A stretch of 64,000 nucleotides of DNA from UBA2334 sp049653005. GTDB lineage: Bacteria; Pseudomonadota; Gammaproteobacteria; Burkholderiales; Burkholderiaceae_C. The notes under the pieces are model-generated. The model saw only the letters and a list, made by a program, of their open reading frames with translations. It ran no database searches and was not told the DNA's origin. The first letter of the stretch is position 1. Every line of letters begins with the position of its first letter. The stretch is taken from NCBI GenBank assembly GCA_049653005.1, contig JBASFL010000129.1, positions 1-64,000 on the forward strand, written 5' to 3'. A program made the translations under genes and the position numbers. Below are positions 1 through 8,349 of this stretch, one piece after another.

Positions 1-953
1 CCGCCCTCCAGCGCGGGCAGTGGGCAATGCCACACGGCCTGGCAGCGGGGCCCCAGGGCCATGGGCAAGGTCTGGCCCAGGCTGTGGGGCAAGGCATCGG
101 TGGGGTCGTCGGGCAGCACCAGCACCAGGCGCGGCACGGCCAGCCGTTCCAGCCATTGCAGCAGCACGGTGTGGTGCCAGGCCAGGGTGTGGGCGGTGTC
201 TTTTTTGGGCTTGTCGCTGCGGCCAAAGCCGGGCACATCGGGCACCAGCACGCGGCTGCCCGCCGCCGCCCACGCGGGCACCCAGGGGGCGTATTGCGCG
301 CCCCAGCCGGGGTTGCCGTGCAGGCACAGCAACGTGGTGGGGGCATGGGCGGTGCCCGCTTCGCCCCATTGCAGCCGCAGGCCACCCAGCGCGGGCAGGT
401 CGGCCACGGTGTGGTCGGCCCACGGTAACGCGGTCAAAGCGGCAAACCGCTGCACGGGCGTGCGCAACGCGTCTTCGCGCAGGGGCTGGGCGTTCACACG
501 CCGGGGCTTGAAAAACGCTTGCAGCGCCGCCGCGCACGCTTCTGCCAGCACGCCGCCGGTCACGTGGGTCTGGTGGTTCAACCCGGGCTGGGCAAACAGG
601 TTGAGCAGCCCGCCAGCCGCACCGGTTTTGGCGTCGGGCGCGCCGTACACCACGCGGGCCAGCCGGGCGTGCAGCATGGCGCCGCTGCACATGGCACAGG
701 GCTCCAGCGTGACGTAGAGCGTGCAGCCGTCGAGCCGGTAGTTGCCCAGCGCCTGGGCCGCCGCGCGCAGCGCCGCCATTTCGGCGTGGGCGGTGGGGTC
801 GTGCCCGGCTATTGGGGCGTTGCGCCCGGTGGCCAGCAGCTGCCCGTTTTTCACCACCACCGCGCCCACGGGCACCTCGCCCGCGTCGGCGGCCAGCCGG
901 GCTTGCGCCAGGGCGAGTTGCATCCAATGCGCGTCGGTGTCGGGGTCGGTCAT
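1..953 (-). CDS. tadA: tRNA-specific adenosine deaminase fused to an alpha/beta-hydrolase domain (C-terminus outside window)
   Basis: The first ~155 residues are a complete TadA, which deaminates A34 to inosine in the tRNA-Arg(ACG) anticodon. The zinc/catalytic motif HAE is at residues 56-58 and PCAMC at 85-89. The frame continues without a stop for 317 codons to the window edge, into a second domain with HGNPGW (about 212-217) and PGFGRSDKP (about 241-249). These are the oxyanion-hole and strand motifs of haloalkane-dehalogenase/MhpC-type hydrolases. Ordinary TadA is about 150-170 residues, so this is a fusion. The expected nucleophile elbow (G-x-Nuc-x-G) is not clear: the equivalent stretch around residue 280 reads LPDDPTDAL. 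The start is the ATG at 953. The TadA call is firm; the function of the second domain is unknown. Confidence 0.9.
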   Translation of the reverse strand, partial: MTDPDTDAHWMQLALAQARLAADAGEVPVGAVVVKNGQLLATGRNAPIAGHDPTAHAEMAALRAAAQALGNYRLDGCTLYVTLEPCAMCSGAMLHARLARVVYGAPDAKTGAAGGLLNLFAQPGLNHQTHVTGGVLAEACAAALQAFFKPRRVNAQPLREDALRTPVQRFAALTALPWADHTVADLPALGGLRLQWGEAGTAHAPTTLLCLHGNPGWGAQYAPWVPAWAAAGSRVLVPDVPGFGRSDKPKKDTAHTLAWHHTVLLQWLERLAVPRLVLVLPDDPTDALPHSLGQTLPMALGPRCQAVWHCPLPALEG

Positions 954-1030
954 GGGCATATGAGGCAGGCCTGCAAAATGGGGGCACATTTCATCACAGC
1001 CACCACCACCGCCACAGGCCCTGCCCCGCC

Positions 1031-1675
1031 ATGTACAACCCCAGTCACTTTGAAGAAACCCGCCCCGAGGTGCTGCACGCCCTGGTGGCGCAGCACCCCT
1101 TGGCCACGGTGGTGGGCCACACGCCCGAGGGCTTGGTGGCCAACCACATTCCGCTGATGCTGCGAACCGATGCCGCAGGCCGCGCCACGCTGGTGGGCCA
1201 TGTGGCGCGCCAAAACCCCATCTGGCAACCCGGTGCGGACGGCCAGCCCCGCCAGGTGCTGGCGGTTTTTCAGGGCGCCAGCGCTTACATATCGCCCAAC
1301 TGGTATGCCACCAAGGCCGACGGCGGCAAGGTGGTGCCCACGTGGAACTACGCGGTGGTGCACGCCAGCGGCCCCCTGCAAGCGGTGCACGACACCGCGT
1401 GGAAGCTGGACCTGCTCACGGCCCTCACCCACACACATGAACGTGGGCAACCCCACCCCTGGCAGGTCAGCGATGCCCCGGCGGATTACACCGAACGGCT
1501 GCTGGCGGCCATCGTGGGCATTGAAATACCGGTGGTGAGGTGGCAGGGCAAATGGAAGGTCAGCCAAAACCAGCCCGCCGCCAACCGGCACAGCGTGGTG
1601 GCAGGCTTGAATGCCTCAGGTGACCCGGCGCAGCAGGCCATGGCCAACCTTGTGGAACACGCCCCGTGCCGCTGA
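1031..1675 (+). CDS. FMN-binding PaiB-type protein
   Basis: A 214-residue protein of the PaiB/FMN-binding split-barrel family. It opens with MYNPSHFEE, the usual N-terminus. It carries the family stretches VANHIPLML and VGHVARQNP, FQGASAYISPNWY near the middle, and VPTWNYAVVHA, which line the flavin site in this fold. In Bacillus PaiB was described as a negative regulator of sporulation and protease genes; in proteobacteria the family is often annotated 'transcriptional regulator' without evidence, so a flavin- or heme-binding enzyme is equally possible. Its last codons overlap the GTG start of the following permease gene by 10 bases, suggesting translational coupling. Confidence 0.85.
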   Translation: MYNPSHFEETRPEVLHALVAQHPLATVVGHTPEGLVANHIPLMLRTDAAGRATLVGHVARQNPIWQPGADGQPRQVLAVFQGASAYISPNWYATKADGGKVVPTWNYAVVHASGPLQAVHDTAWKLDLLTALTHTHERGQPHPWQVSDAPADYTERLLAAIVGIEIPVVRWQGKWKVSQNQPAANRHSVVAGLNASGDPAQQAMANLVEHAPCR

Positions 1676-2421
1676 ACACCGACCCGTTTTTTTACCTGGT
1701 GGCCATCCCGGCCGTGTTTTTGCTGGGTTTGAGCAAAAGCGGGTTTGGCGCGGGTTTTGGCTCGCTGGGCGTACCGCTGATGGCCTTGGCCGTGACGGTG
1801 CCCCAGGCCGCCGCCATCTTCATGCCCCTGCTGCTGGTGATGGACGTGCTGACGCTCAAGGCCTTTCGCAAAGAGCTGGACTGGCCGCTGTTCCGCTTCA
1901 TGCTGCCCTGGGGGCTGCTGGGCATTGTGGTGGGCGCGTTGCTGTTCAAAACGCTGGACTCACGCACCGTGGCGGGCGTGGTGGGTGTGTTTGCCTGGGT
2001 GTTTCTGGCGCAGCGCAAACTGTTCCCCCCCAAAGCCGGTGCCGCGCCGCCCGGCAAGCTGTGGGGGGCACTGATGACCACCACAGCGGGCTTCACCAGC
2101 TTTGTGTCGCACACCGGTGGCCCGCCGGTGAACGCCTATGTCATCCCGCTGAAGCTGGCCCCCACGGTGTTCACCGGCACGCTGGCGGCGTTTTTCTTTG
2201 TGATCAACCTCAGCAAATGGCTGCCTTACGCCTGGCTGGGCTTGCTGGACCTGCGCAACTTCACCACCTCACTGGCCCTGCTGCCGTTTGCGCCATTGGG
2301 GGTGTGGGCGGGGGTGCACGTGGCACGGCGCATCAGCACGGTGTGGTTTTACCGGTTGGTGGACTGGGGCATGTTCCTGACAGGGGCCAAGCTGATTTGG
2401 GATGGGTTTTTGGCCAGTTAA
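1666..2421 (+). CDS. TSUP-family (TauE/SafE) sulfite/organoanion permease
   Basis: A 251-residue integral membrane protein with about eight hydrophobic segments. It has the two repeated family signatures: LGLSKSGFGAGFGSLGVPL near the N-terminus and TTAGFTSFVSHTGGPP in the middle. Members export sulfite, sulfoacetate or other small organic anions; the substrate here cannot be told from sequence. The GTG start at 1666 lies inside the end of the PaiB-like gene, so the two are probably translated together. It is followed by a paired AT-rich repeat that forms a strong hairpin before the convergent hydrolase gene. Confidence 0.88.
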   Translation: MPLNTDPFFYLVAIPAVFLLGLSKSGFGAGFGSLGVPLMALAVTVPQAAAIFMPLLLVMDVLTLKAFRKELDWPLFRFMLPWGLLGIVVGALLFKTLDSRTVAGVVGVFAWVFLAQRKLFPPKAGAAPPGKLWGALMTTTAGFTSFVSHTGGPPVNAYVIPLKLAPTVFTGTLAAFFFVINLSKWLPYAWLGLLDLRNFTTSLALLPFAPLGVWAGVHVARRISTVWFYRLVDWGMFLTGAKLIWDGFLAS

Positions 2422-2430
2422 GCATCAAAA

Positions 2431-2516
2431 CACGCTTCAGCGCTTGTTTTTTAACAACAGTTTGCTATCAATTAAATAAATAGCAAACTGTTTATTATTG
2501 ACAAGCGTTAAGTGCC
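2431..2516. repeat. Paired (head-to-head) copy of the AT-rich dispersed repeat; hairpin between convergent genes
   Basis: The left half contains CAGCGCTTG and TTTGCTAT; the right half contains ATAGCAAA and CAAGCG in inverted order. The inner arms 2456-2468 and 2480-2492 are a perfect 13-bp inverted repeat with an 11-base loop, and CGCTTG (2441-2446) pairs with CAAGCG (2502-2507) further out. It lies between the permease gene and the convergent secreted hydrolase gene, so it may also end transcription from both sides. It is the only copy here with both halves. Confidence 0.8.
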
Positions 2517-2537
2517 TTTTTTACTCAAAAAGCACAT

Positions 2538-3644
2538 TCAGACCGGGGGTCGGCTGCCCCCATTTGGAACAGCGCCTGGGTTTGCGGGCGTGGCCTTGAT
2601 GAACGCCAGCACATCGCGAACCGCTTGCTCCCGCGCTGCACGGTTTTCGCCCACCGTGAACCCCCGGCTGTTGCAGGCTGCAAACGCCCGGTTCCATTCA
2701 CCAAAGCCCTGAATGGGTTGGCCGGTTTTGTAATCGCGCGCTTCGCCCAGGCCACCGCCCTTCACGTCGGTCACAAACACCTCAATGGCGCAGTTCTTGG
2801 CCGTCACGCCCTGCGCCAGGTAGGTGCTGGGCGTGCCGCCGTCAAAGTTGTGGTGCGCATCGGGGTAAATTTGCCAGCGGATGTGGGCACCACCCCGGTT
2901 CAGCTCGGTGAAGTACGCCACACAAGCATCTGCCGGGGTGCCGTCGTCCGCACCGCCCAGCAGCGCCAGCATGGGCGCCGGGCGGGCGCTGCCACGGTCA
3001 AACCGAAAGCGGGTGTTGCAGTTGCCTTGGTACAGCGTGACATGCCCGGCAAATTTCAAGCCGTCGGTGATGACGGCTTGGCGCACCATGTCCCACTGGG
3101 TTTCAAACGCCGCAGTGCCGCCCCGTGATCCGCCCATGTGGAATATGCGGCCCGCGTCAATGTGCGGGTGGCTGGCCAGCAGCTTGAGTGCGTTCAACGC
3201 GTCGGCCACGTTGGCAGCCACATCGACCTGGCCTTGGTGGTGGGTGGTGCTGTCAATGCCACGCGGCTTGAAACTGTCGGGGATGAACACCGCCACGCCC
3301 GCCGCGTTCAAGGCTTTGGCCCACACGTTGTACAGCTTGGGGGTGACACCCCCACTGTCATGACTGATGACCACCGCCGGCACTTTGCCGCCCTGCTGGG
3401 TTGGCAACAGCAGGTCGCCATGCACCTGAACGGTTTTGGTGTTGTCCAGGTTTTTGCGGACAAATTGCCACCGATCAGGCGGCGTGATGCTTTGGAATTC
3501 AACTTTTCCCGACAACGGACCTTGCCAGCTTGTGGCCGGGATTGCCGCAGGGCCTGGTGGTGTGCCTGCAGTGGCCGCAGCAGCGGCAGACACGCCTGCG
3601 ACCATCAGCAGGGTGACTGCAAGCTGTTTGATGCCAGGGGGCAT
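2538..3644 (-). CDS. Secreted dienelactone-hydrolase-family protein
   Basis: A 368-residue alpha/beta hydrolase with an N-terminal signal peptide (hydrophobic run LAVTLLMVAGVSAAAAA, then a Pro/Gly-rich start of the mature protein). The nucleophile elbow GGSRGG is near residue 173. LLGGADD near 230 supplies the acid and DAHHNFDGG near 265 the histidine, as in dienelactone hydrolases (which use Cys) and related Ser esterases; here the nucleophile is Ser. HDSGG near 97 probably forms the oxyanion hole. I chose the ATG at 3644; a TTG immediately precedes it. The substrate is unknown. It is convergent with the upstream permease gene and 43 bases from the end of guaA, which is on the same strand. 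Confidence 0.85.
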   Translation of the reverse strand: MPPGIKQLAVTLLMVAGVSAAAAATAGTPPGPAAIPATSWQGPLSGKVEFQSITPPDRWQFVRKNLDNTKTVQVHGDLLLPTQQGGKVPAVVISHDSGGVTPKLYNVWAKALNAAGVAVFIPDSFKPRGIDSTTHHQGQVDVAANVADALNALKLLASHPHIDAGRIFHMGGSRGGTAAFETQWDMVRQAVITDGLKFAGHVTLYQGNCNTRFRFDRGSARPAPMLALLGGADDGTPADACVAYFTELNRGGAHIRWQIYPDAHHNFDGGTPSTYLAQGVTAKNCAIEVFVTDVKGGGLGEARDYKTGQPIQGFGEWNRAFAACNSRGFTVGENRAAREQAVRDVLAFIKATPANPGAVPNGGSRPPV

Positions 3645-3687
3645 CAAGGGTTGCCCCGCGCCGCCATCGCCAGGGTGAACCTGCCGA

Positions 3688-5304
3688 TCACTCCCACTCG
3701 ATGGTGGCCGGTGGTTTGCTGCTGACGTCGTAGGTCACGCGGTTAATGCCACGCACTTCGTTGATGATGCGACTGCTTACCTTTTTCAGCAGCGCATAGG
3801 GCAGCTCGGCCCAGTCTGCCGTCATGAAATCGCTGGTTTGCACTGCACGCAGGGCCACCACGTAGTCGTAGGTGCGGCCATCGCCCATCACGCCCACGCT
3901 TTTCACCGGCAGGAACACGGTGAAGGCCTGGCTGGTCAGGTCGTACCAGGTTTTGCCGGTATCGGCATCCACAAAGTTGCGCAGTTCTTCAATGAAGATG
4001 GCGTCGGCGCGGCGCAGCAGGTCGGCATAGTCTTTTTTGACCTCTCCCAGAATGCGCACGCCCAGGCCCGGGCCTGGGAAGGGGTGGCGGTACACCATGT
4101 CGTGCGGCAGGCCCAGCGCCACGCCCAGCTCGCGCACCTCGTCTTTGAACAGGTCGCGCAGGGGCTCCAGCAGTTTCAGGCCGAGTTGCTCGGGCAGGCC
4201 ACCCACGTTGTGGTGGCTTTTGATGGTGACGGCTTTTTTGCTTTTGGCCCCGCCGGACTCGATCACGTCGGGGTAAATGGTGCCTTGGGCCAAGAACGTG
4301 GCGCCTTTGTGGCCACCGTTGCCCGCCTTCAGTTTGGCGGCTTCGGCTTTGAACACGTCCACAAACAGGCCACCGATGATTTTGCGTTTGGCTTCAGGCT
4401 CGGCCACACCGGCCAGCTTGCCCAGGAACAGGTCGCTGGCGTCCACCCGAATCACTTTGGCATGCAACTTGCCCTCGAACATGTCCATCACCATGTCGCC
4501 TTCGTTCAGGCGCAGCAGACCGTGGTCAACGAACACGCAGGTGAGCTGGTCGCCAATGGCGCGGTGAATCAGCGCAGCGGCAACCGACGAATCAACCCCG
4601 CCCGACAAGCCCAGAATGACCTCTTCGTCGCCCACCTGGGCACGGATTTTTTCCACGGCTTCGGCCACGTGGTCGCGCATGACCCAATCAGGCCGCGTGC
4701 CGCAAATGCCCAGCACAAAGCGCTCCAGCAATGCCTTGCCCTGCACCGTGTGCGTGACTTCGGGGTGGAATTGCACGGCGTAAAAGTGACGGGACTCGTC
4801 TGCCATGCCGGCAATGGGGCAGGCATCGGTGCTGGCCATGAGCTTGAAGCCGGGTGGCAGCTCGGTGACCTTGTCGCCGTGGCTCATCCACACCTTGAGC
4901 ATGCCGTGGCCTTCGGGCGTGGTGAAGTCGGCGATGTCTTTCAACAGCTCGGTGTGGCCACGGGCCCGCACCTCGGCGTAGCCAAATTCGCGGGTATGGC
5001 CCGCTTCCACCTTGCCACCCAGTTGCTGCGCCATGGTCTGCATGCCATAGCAAATGCCCAACACGGGCACGCCCAGCTGGTACACGGCGTCGGGGGCTTT
5101 GTCGTCCACCTCGTACACGCTGGCGTGGCTGCCCGACAGAATCACGCCTTTGAGCTGACCATCGGCCGCAAACCCACGCACCCAATCGTCGGTCACGTCG
5201 CAGGGGTGCACCTCGCAGTACACATGGGCCTCGCGCACGCGGCGGGCAATGAGCTGGGTGACCTGTGAGCCGAAATCGAGGATGAGGATTTTTTGGTGCT
5301 GCAT
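3688..5304 (-). CDS. guaA: GMP synthase (glutamine-hydrolysing)
   Basis: A 538-residue GuaA that converts XMP, glutamine and ATP to GMP. The class I glutamine amidotransferase domain (about 1-205) has the nucleophile in GICYGMQ (Cys85) and the HPEV histidine near 180. The ATP pyrophosphatase domain has the P-loop SGGVDSS. The C-terminal dimerisation domain ends with the family's PPATIEWE. It lies downstream of guaB on the same strand, 74 bases away, with a hairpin plus T-run between them, so it may be transcribed partly by read-through and partly from its own promoter. Confidence 0.98.
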   Translation of the reverse strand: MQHQKILILDFGSQVTQLIARRVREAHVYCEVHPCDVTDDWVRGFAADGQLKGVILSGSHASVYEVDDKAPDAVYQLGVPVLGICYGMQTMAQQLGGKVEAGHTREFGYAEVRARGHTELLKDIADFTTPEGHGMLKVWMSHGDKVTELPPGFKLMASTDACPIAGMADESRHFYAVQFHPEVTHTVQGKALLERFVLGICGTRPDWVMRDHVAEAVEKIRAQVGDEEVILGLSGGVDSSVAAALIHRAIGDQLTCVFVDHGLLRLNEGDMVMDMFEGKLHAKVIRVDASDLFLGKLAGVAEPEAKRKIIGGLFVDVFKAEAAKLKAGNGGHKGATFLAQGTIYPDVIESGGAKSKKAVTIKSHHNVGGLPEQLGLKLLEPLRDLFKDEVRELGVALGLPHDMVYRHPFPGPGLGVRILGEVKKDYADLLRRADAIFIEELRNFVDADTGKTWYDLTSQAFTVFLPVKSVGVMGDGRTYDYVVALRAVQTSDFMTADWAELPYALLKKVSSRIINEVRGINRVTYDVSSKPPATIEWE

Positions 5305-5332
5305 GGTGCGTCAGTCGAGTGGGCAGACAAAA

Positions 5333-5365
5333 AGAAAAAAGCCGCTCCCGTGAGGGATGCGGCTT
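5333..5365 (-). terminator. Intrinsic terminator-like hairpin between guaB and guaA
   Basis: On the minus strand AAGCCGCATCCC pairs with GGGAGCGGCTT around a four-base loop (arms 5354-5365 and 5339-5349, one bulged base). A T-rich tract follows towards guaA (A-rich on the plus strand, 5329-5340). It sits after guaB and before guaA, both read leftwards, so it probably reduces guaA transcription relative to guaB. Confidence 0.75.
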
Positions 5366-5378
5366 GGGTGCGGGCGTT

Positions 5379-6851
5379 TTATTCAGCCCGGTAGTTGGGC
5401 GCTTCTTTGGTGATCTGCACGTCGTGCACGTGGCTTTCGCGGATGCCAGCCGTGGTGATCTGCACAAACTCGGCCTGGTCGTGCAACTGGGCGATGGAGC
5501 CGCAACCGCAGTAGCCCATGCTGGCCCGCAAGCCTCCGGCCATTTGGTAAATGATGGACACCACCGAGCCCTTGTAGGGCACCCGGCCTTCAATGCCCTC
5601 GGGCACCAGTTTGTCGGCGTTGGGGTTGGTGGTTTCGTCATTTTCCTGGAAGTAGCGGTCGGCAGAACCGGCCTTCATCGCGCCAATGCTGCCCATGCCG
5701 CGGTAGCTCTTGTAGCTGCGGCCCTGGTACAGAATGACCTCACCAGGGGCCTCTTCGGTGCCAGCAAACATGCCACCCATCATCACCGTGCCAGCGCCCG
5801 CGGCAATGGCTTTGGAAATGTCACCGCTGTAGCGAATGCCACCGTCGGCAATCAGCGGCACGCCTGTGCCTTTGAGGGCGGTGGCCACGTTGTCGATGGC
5901 GGTGATTTGCGGCACGCCCACGCCCGCCACGATGCGGGTGGTGCAAATGGAACCCGGGCCAATGCCCACCTTCACGGCATCGGCACCGGCGTCGGCCAAG
6001 GCCAAGGCTGCAGCGCCGGTGGCGATATTGCCGCCGATCACTTCCACATGGGGGTAGGTTTGTTTGACCCAGCGCACGCGGTCAATCACGCCCTTGCTGT
6101 GGCCATGGGCGGTGTCCACCACCAAGGCATCCACACCGGCCTTGACCAGTGCGGCCACGCGTTCTTCAGTGCCCTCGCCCACACCCACCGCAGCGCCCAC
6201 GCGCAATTTGCCCAGGGCATCGCGTGCGGCGTTCGGGAAATTCAGTTGCTTGTTGATGTCTTTGACGGTGATCAGGCCCTTCAGCTCGAAGCCATCGCTG
6301 ACCACCAGCAAACGCTCCAGTTTCACCTTGTTCAACAAGGCCTTGGCTTCCTCGGGCGTGGTGCCTTCGGGCACCGTGACCAGACGCTCGCGCGGGGTCA
6401 TGACTTCGCTCACGGGCAAATCGTTGCGCGACTCGAACCGCAGGTCGCGACCGGTGACGATGCCCACCACCCGGCCAGCGTCCACCACGGGGAAACCGGA
6501 CACACCCAGCTCATCAGACAGCTGTTTGACCTGGCGCACCGTGGTCTGGGGGGTGATGACCACTGGGTCACGCAACACACCGGACTCGTAACGCTTCACT
6601 TTTGCCACATGGGCCGCCTGTTCAGCGATGGAGAGGTTTTTGTGCACGATGCCAATGCCACCCTCCTGCGCAATGGCAATCGCCAACCGGGCTTCGGTGA
6701 CGGTGTCCATGGCGGCTGAAACCAAGGGCAGGTTCAGCCGGATGTTGCGGGTGAATTGGGTGGCGAGGGAGGTGTCCTTGGGCAGGACTTGGGAAAACGC
6801 GGGCACCAACAACACATCGTCGAAGGTGAGCGCATTGCCGAGAAGGCGCAT
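5379..6851 (-). CDS. guaB: IMP dehydrogenase
   Basis: A 490-residue IMP dehydrogenase, the NAD-dependent step from IMP to XMP that commits purine to guanine nucleotides. The N-terminus LTFDDVLLVP is the family signature. A pair of CBS domains (about residues 95-205) is inserted in the TIM barrel. The catalytic loop reads GPGSICTTR, with the active-site cysteine. The flap region with EGIEGRVPYKG is near 400. I set the start at the ATG at 6851, which gives the standard length and N-terminus; longer frames have no support. The paired guaA lies downstream. Confidence 0.98.
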   Translation of the reverse strand: MRLLGNALTFDDVLLVPAFSQVLPKDTSLATQFTRNIRLNLPLVSAAMDTVTEARLAIAIAQEGGIGIVHKNLSIAEQAAHVAKVKRYESGVLRDPVVITPQTTVRQVKQLSDELGVSGFPVVDAGRVVGIVTGRDLRFESRNDLPVSEVMTPRERLVTVPEGTTPEEAKALLNKVKLERLLVVSDGFELKGLITVKDINKQLNFPNAARDALGKLRVGAAVGVGEGTEERVAALVKAGVDALVVDTAHGHSKGVIDRVRWVKQTYPHVEVIGGNIATGAAALALADAGADAVKVGIGPGSICTTRIVAGVGVPQITAIDNVATALKGTGVPLIADGGIRYSGDISKAIAAGAGTVMMGGMFAGTEEAPGEVILYQGRSYKSYRGMGSIGAMKAGSADRYFQENDETTNPNADKLVPEGIEGRVPYKGSVVSIIYQMAGGLRASMGYCGCGSIAQLHDQAEFVQITTAGIRESHVHDVQITKEAPNYRAE

Positions 6852-6968
6852 GGCGAGGCTCCAAAAGGCGTATTGTAGCCAGCGGCTTGCATGGCCAGCG
6901 CCAAGACAGGGCAGCACCGAGTCCCGCCCGAGGTGTTGCGACCCAAGGGTTGTGGCTACACTGCGGCC

Positions 6969-7490
6969 ATGTCAAAGCCTGAGTTCAAAGCACCGTTGTG
7001 GTGGCTGGCCGTGCTGGCCATGGCCCTGCAAGCCCTGCCCGCTGGCGCGCAATGGCAATGGACCGATGCCAGCGGGCGCAAGGTGTTCAGCGACACAGCC
7101 CCCCCGGCCCACATTCCCGACAGTGCCATCCAGCACCGCCCCGGCGAGTCACGCAAAGCGCCTGCCACCGCCACGCCAGCGGCAACGGCTGCCACACCGG
7201 GACAGCCCACGGGCAGCCCACCAGTTGAAAAAAAGGCTGCCGAGTTGGAAGCCAAGAAAAAACTGGCCGAAGACGCCGAAAAGGCCAAACAAAAGGCAGA
7301 GGAACAAAAGGCCGCACAAGCCAGGGCTGAGAATTGCCAACGGGCGCAACGCGGCTTGGCGTCACTGAACACCGAAAGCCGCGTGACCACCGTCAATGCC
7401 AAGGGTGAGCGCGTCATCATGGACGAAACGCTGCGCAACGCGGAAAAAGCCCGGCTCCAGCAGGTCATGCAGCAAAGCTGCCGCCCCTGA
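6969..7490 (+). CDS. DUF4124-domain periplasmic protein
   Basis: A 173-residue exported protein of unknown function. A signal peptide (to about AGAQ, residue 28) is followed at once by the DUF4124 motif QWQWTDASGRKVFSD-x-PP. A long alanine/lysine/glutamate-rich charged helix (about residues 77-120) follows, probably a coiled coil, then a short C-terminal region with two cysteines. The domain is common in Burkholderiales exported proteins and is thought to be cell-envelope associated, but no activity is established. It is divergent from guaB and convergent with rnfH. Confidence 0.8.
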   Translation: MSKPEFKAPLWWLAVLAMALQALPAGAQWQWTDASGRKVFSDTAPPAHIPDSAIQHRPGESRKAPATATPAATAATPGQPTGSPPVEKKAAELEAKKKLAEDAEKAKQKAEEQKAAQARAENCQRAQRGLASLNTESRVTTVNAKGERVIMDETLRNAEKARLQQVMQQSCRP

Positions 7491-7510
7491 CCACCGCCGC
7501 TGACAGTGCC

Positions 7511-7843
7511 TCAATAACCGGCTTTGGCGCCCGGGCGCTTTTTGGCAAACAGACCGGCGGCCTTGGCGCCTTGTTTGTTAAAACGCTGACGGCGGGCCAC
7601 TTTGGGGTCCACTTTCAGGGGCCGGTAAATTTCCACACGGTCCAGGTCGCGTAGCGGTGTTTGCAACTGGGCGGGCGCATTCCAGATGCCAAAAGCCACA
7701 TCGGGCATCGCGTCAAAACCAAAACGGTCTTTCCAGCCTGAACGCATCAGCGCCGTGGCCACCGTGGCGCCGTCAGGCAAATCGAGTGTTTCTTGCACCA
7801 CTTGGCGGGGCGCGGGTGACCACACGAGGGTGACGCGCAGCAT
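7511..7843 (-). CDS. rnfH: RnfH family protein (UPF0125)
   Basis: A 110-residue small beta-grasp protein of the RnfH/UPF0125 family. It begins MLRVTLVWSPAP and has the family core of a hydrophobic strand followed by DLPDGATVATAL, VAFGIWN and DRVEIYRPLKVDPKVARRQR. The C-terminal tail is lysine-rich. Its role is not established: named from rnf gene clusters, it is usually found beside ratA, as here. Its ATG overlaps the ratA stop by one base (TGATG), so the two are translationally coupled. Confidence 0.9.
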   Translation of the reverse strand: MLRVTLVWSPAPRQVVQETLDLPDGATVATALMRSGWKDRFGFDAMPDVAFGIWNAPAQLQTPLRDLDRVEIYRPLKVDPKVARRQRFNKQGAKAAGLFAKKRPGAKAGY

Positions 7844-8295
7844 CAGGCGCTGCCCACGCCGTACACCTGATCGGCCCGTTTGACGAACGCATCGACCAGG
7901 TTGGCGGCAATTTTGTCGAACACGGGCCCGACCAGCGCCGCCAGCGTGGCACTGGAGAAACCGTAGTTCAACCGGAACTCCACCTTGCACGCCTGCTGGG
8001 AAGCGTCGCCCAACGGGGTGAATTCCCAGGTGCCATCCAAACGGGAAAACGGCCCATCCACCAGTTGCATGTGCACTTTGCGGTCGGTTTCGTGGGTGTT
8101 GCGGGTGGTGAAGCTTTGCCGCAGCCCGCCCAAAGCCATGCCGACCTTGGCGGTCATGCCCGTGTCGGTGGTGTCCAGCACAGCGGCTTGGTCACACCAT
8201 GGCAAAAATTGGGGGTACTGGACCACATCGGTCACGAGCGCGAACATTTCATGGGCGCTGTGCCAGAGCAAGACGGATTTGTGAACGCTTTTCAT
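7843..8295 (-). CDS. ratA: RatA/COQ10-type START-like protein
   Basis: A 150-residue single-domain START/polyketide-cyclase protein. It has the family N-terminus MKSVHKSVLLWHSAHEMF, then LVTDVVQYPQFLPWC and the C-terminal helix with GPVFDKIAANLVDAFVKRA. E. coli RatA was reported as a toxin that blocks 70S ribosome association; the same fold in mitochondria (COQ10) binds ubiquinone, and the latter role is now often favoured in bacteria. The start at 8295 gives the standard N-terminus. It is divergent from smpB (54 bases apart), a conserved pairing. Confidence 0.92.
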   Translation of the reverse strand: MKSVHKSVLLWHSAHEMFALVTDVVQYPQFLPWCDQAAVLDTTDTGMTAKVGMALGGLRQSFTTRNTHETDRKVHMQLVDGPFSRLDGTWEFTPLGDASQQACKVEFRLNYGFSSATLAALVGPVFDKIAANLVDAFVKRADQVYGVGSA

Positions 8296-8349
8296 ACAAT
8301 GGGAAGGCTTTGGCGATTGTATTCGCCGGGGTATTTTTGACGCGCTTGA

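Noticed and set aside
1031..1675. Calling the PaiB-like protein a transcriptional repressor
   Set aside because: No DNA-binding motif is visible; the flavin-binding fold is what the sequence supports.
5319..6719. A 466-codon plus-strand frame opposite guaB
   Set aside because: guaB is fully conserved on the other strand; this frame has shadow composition.
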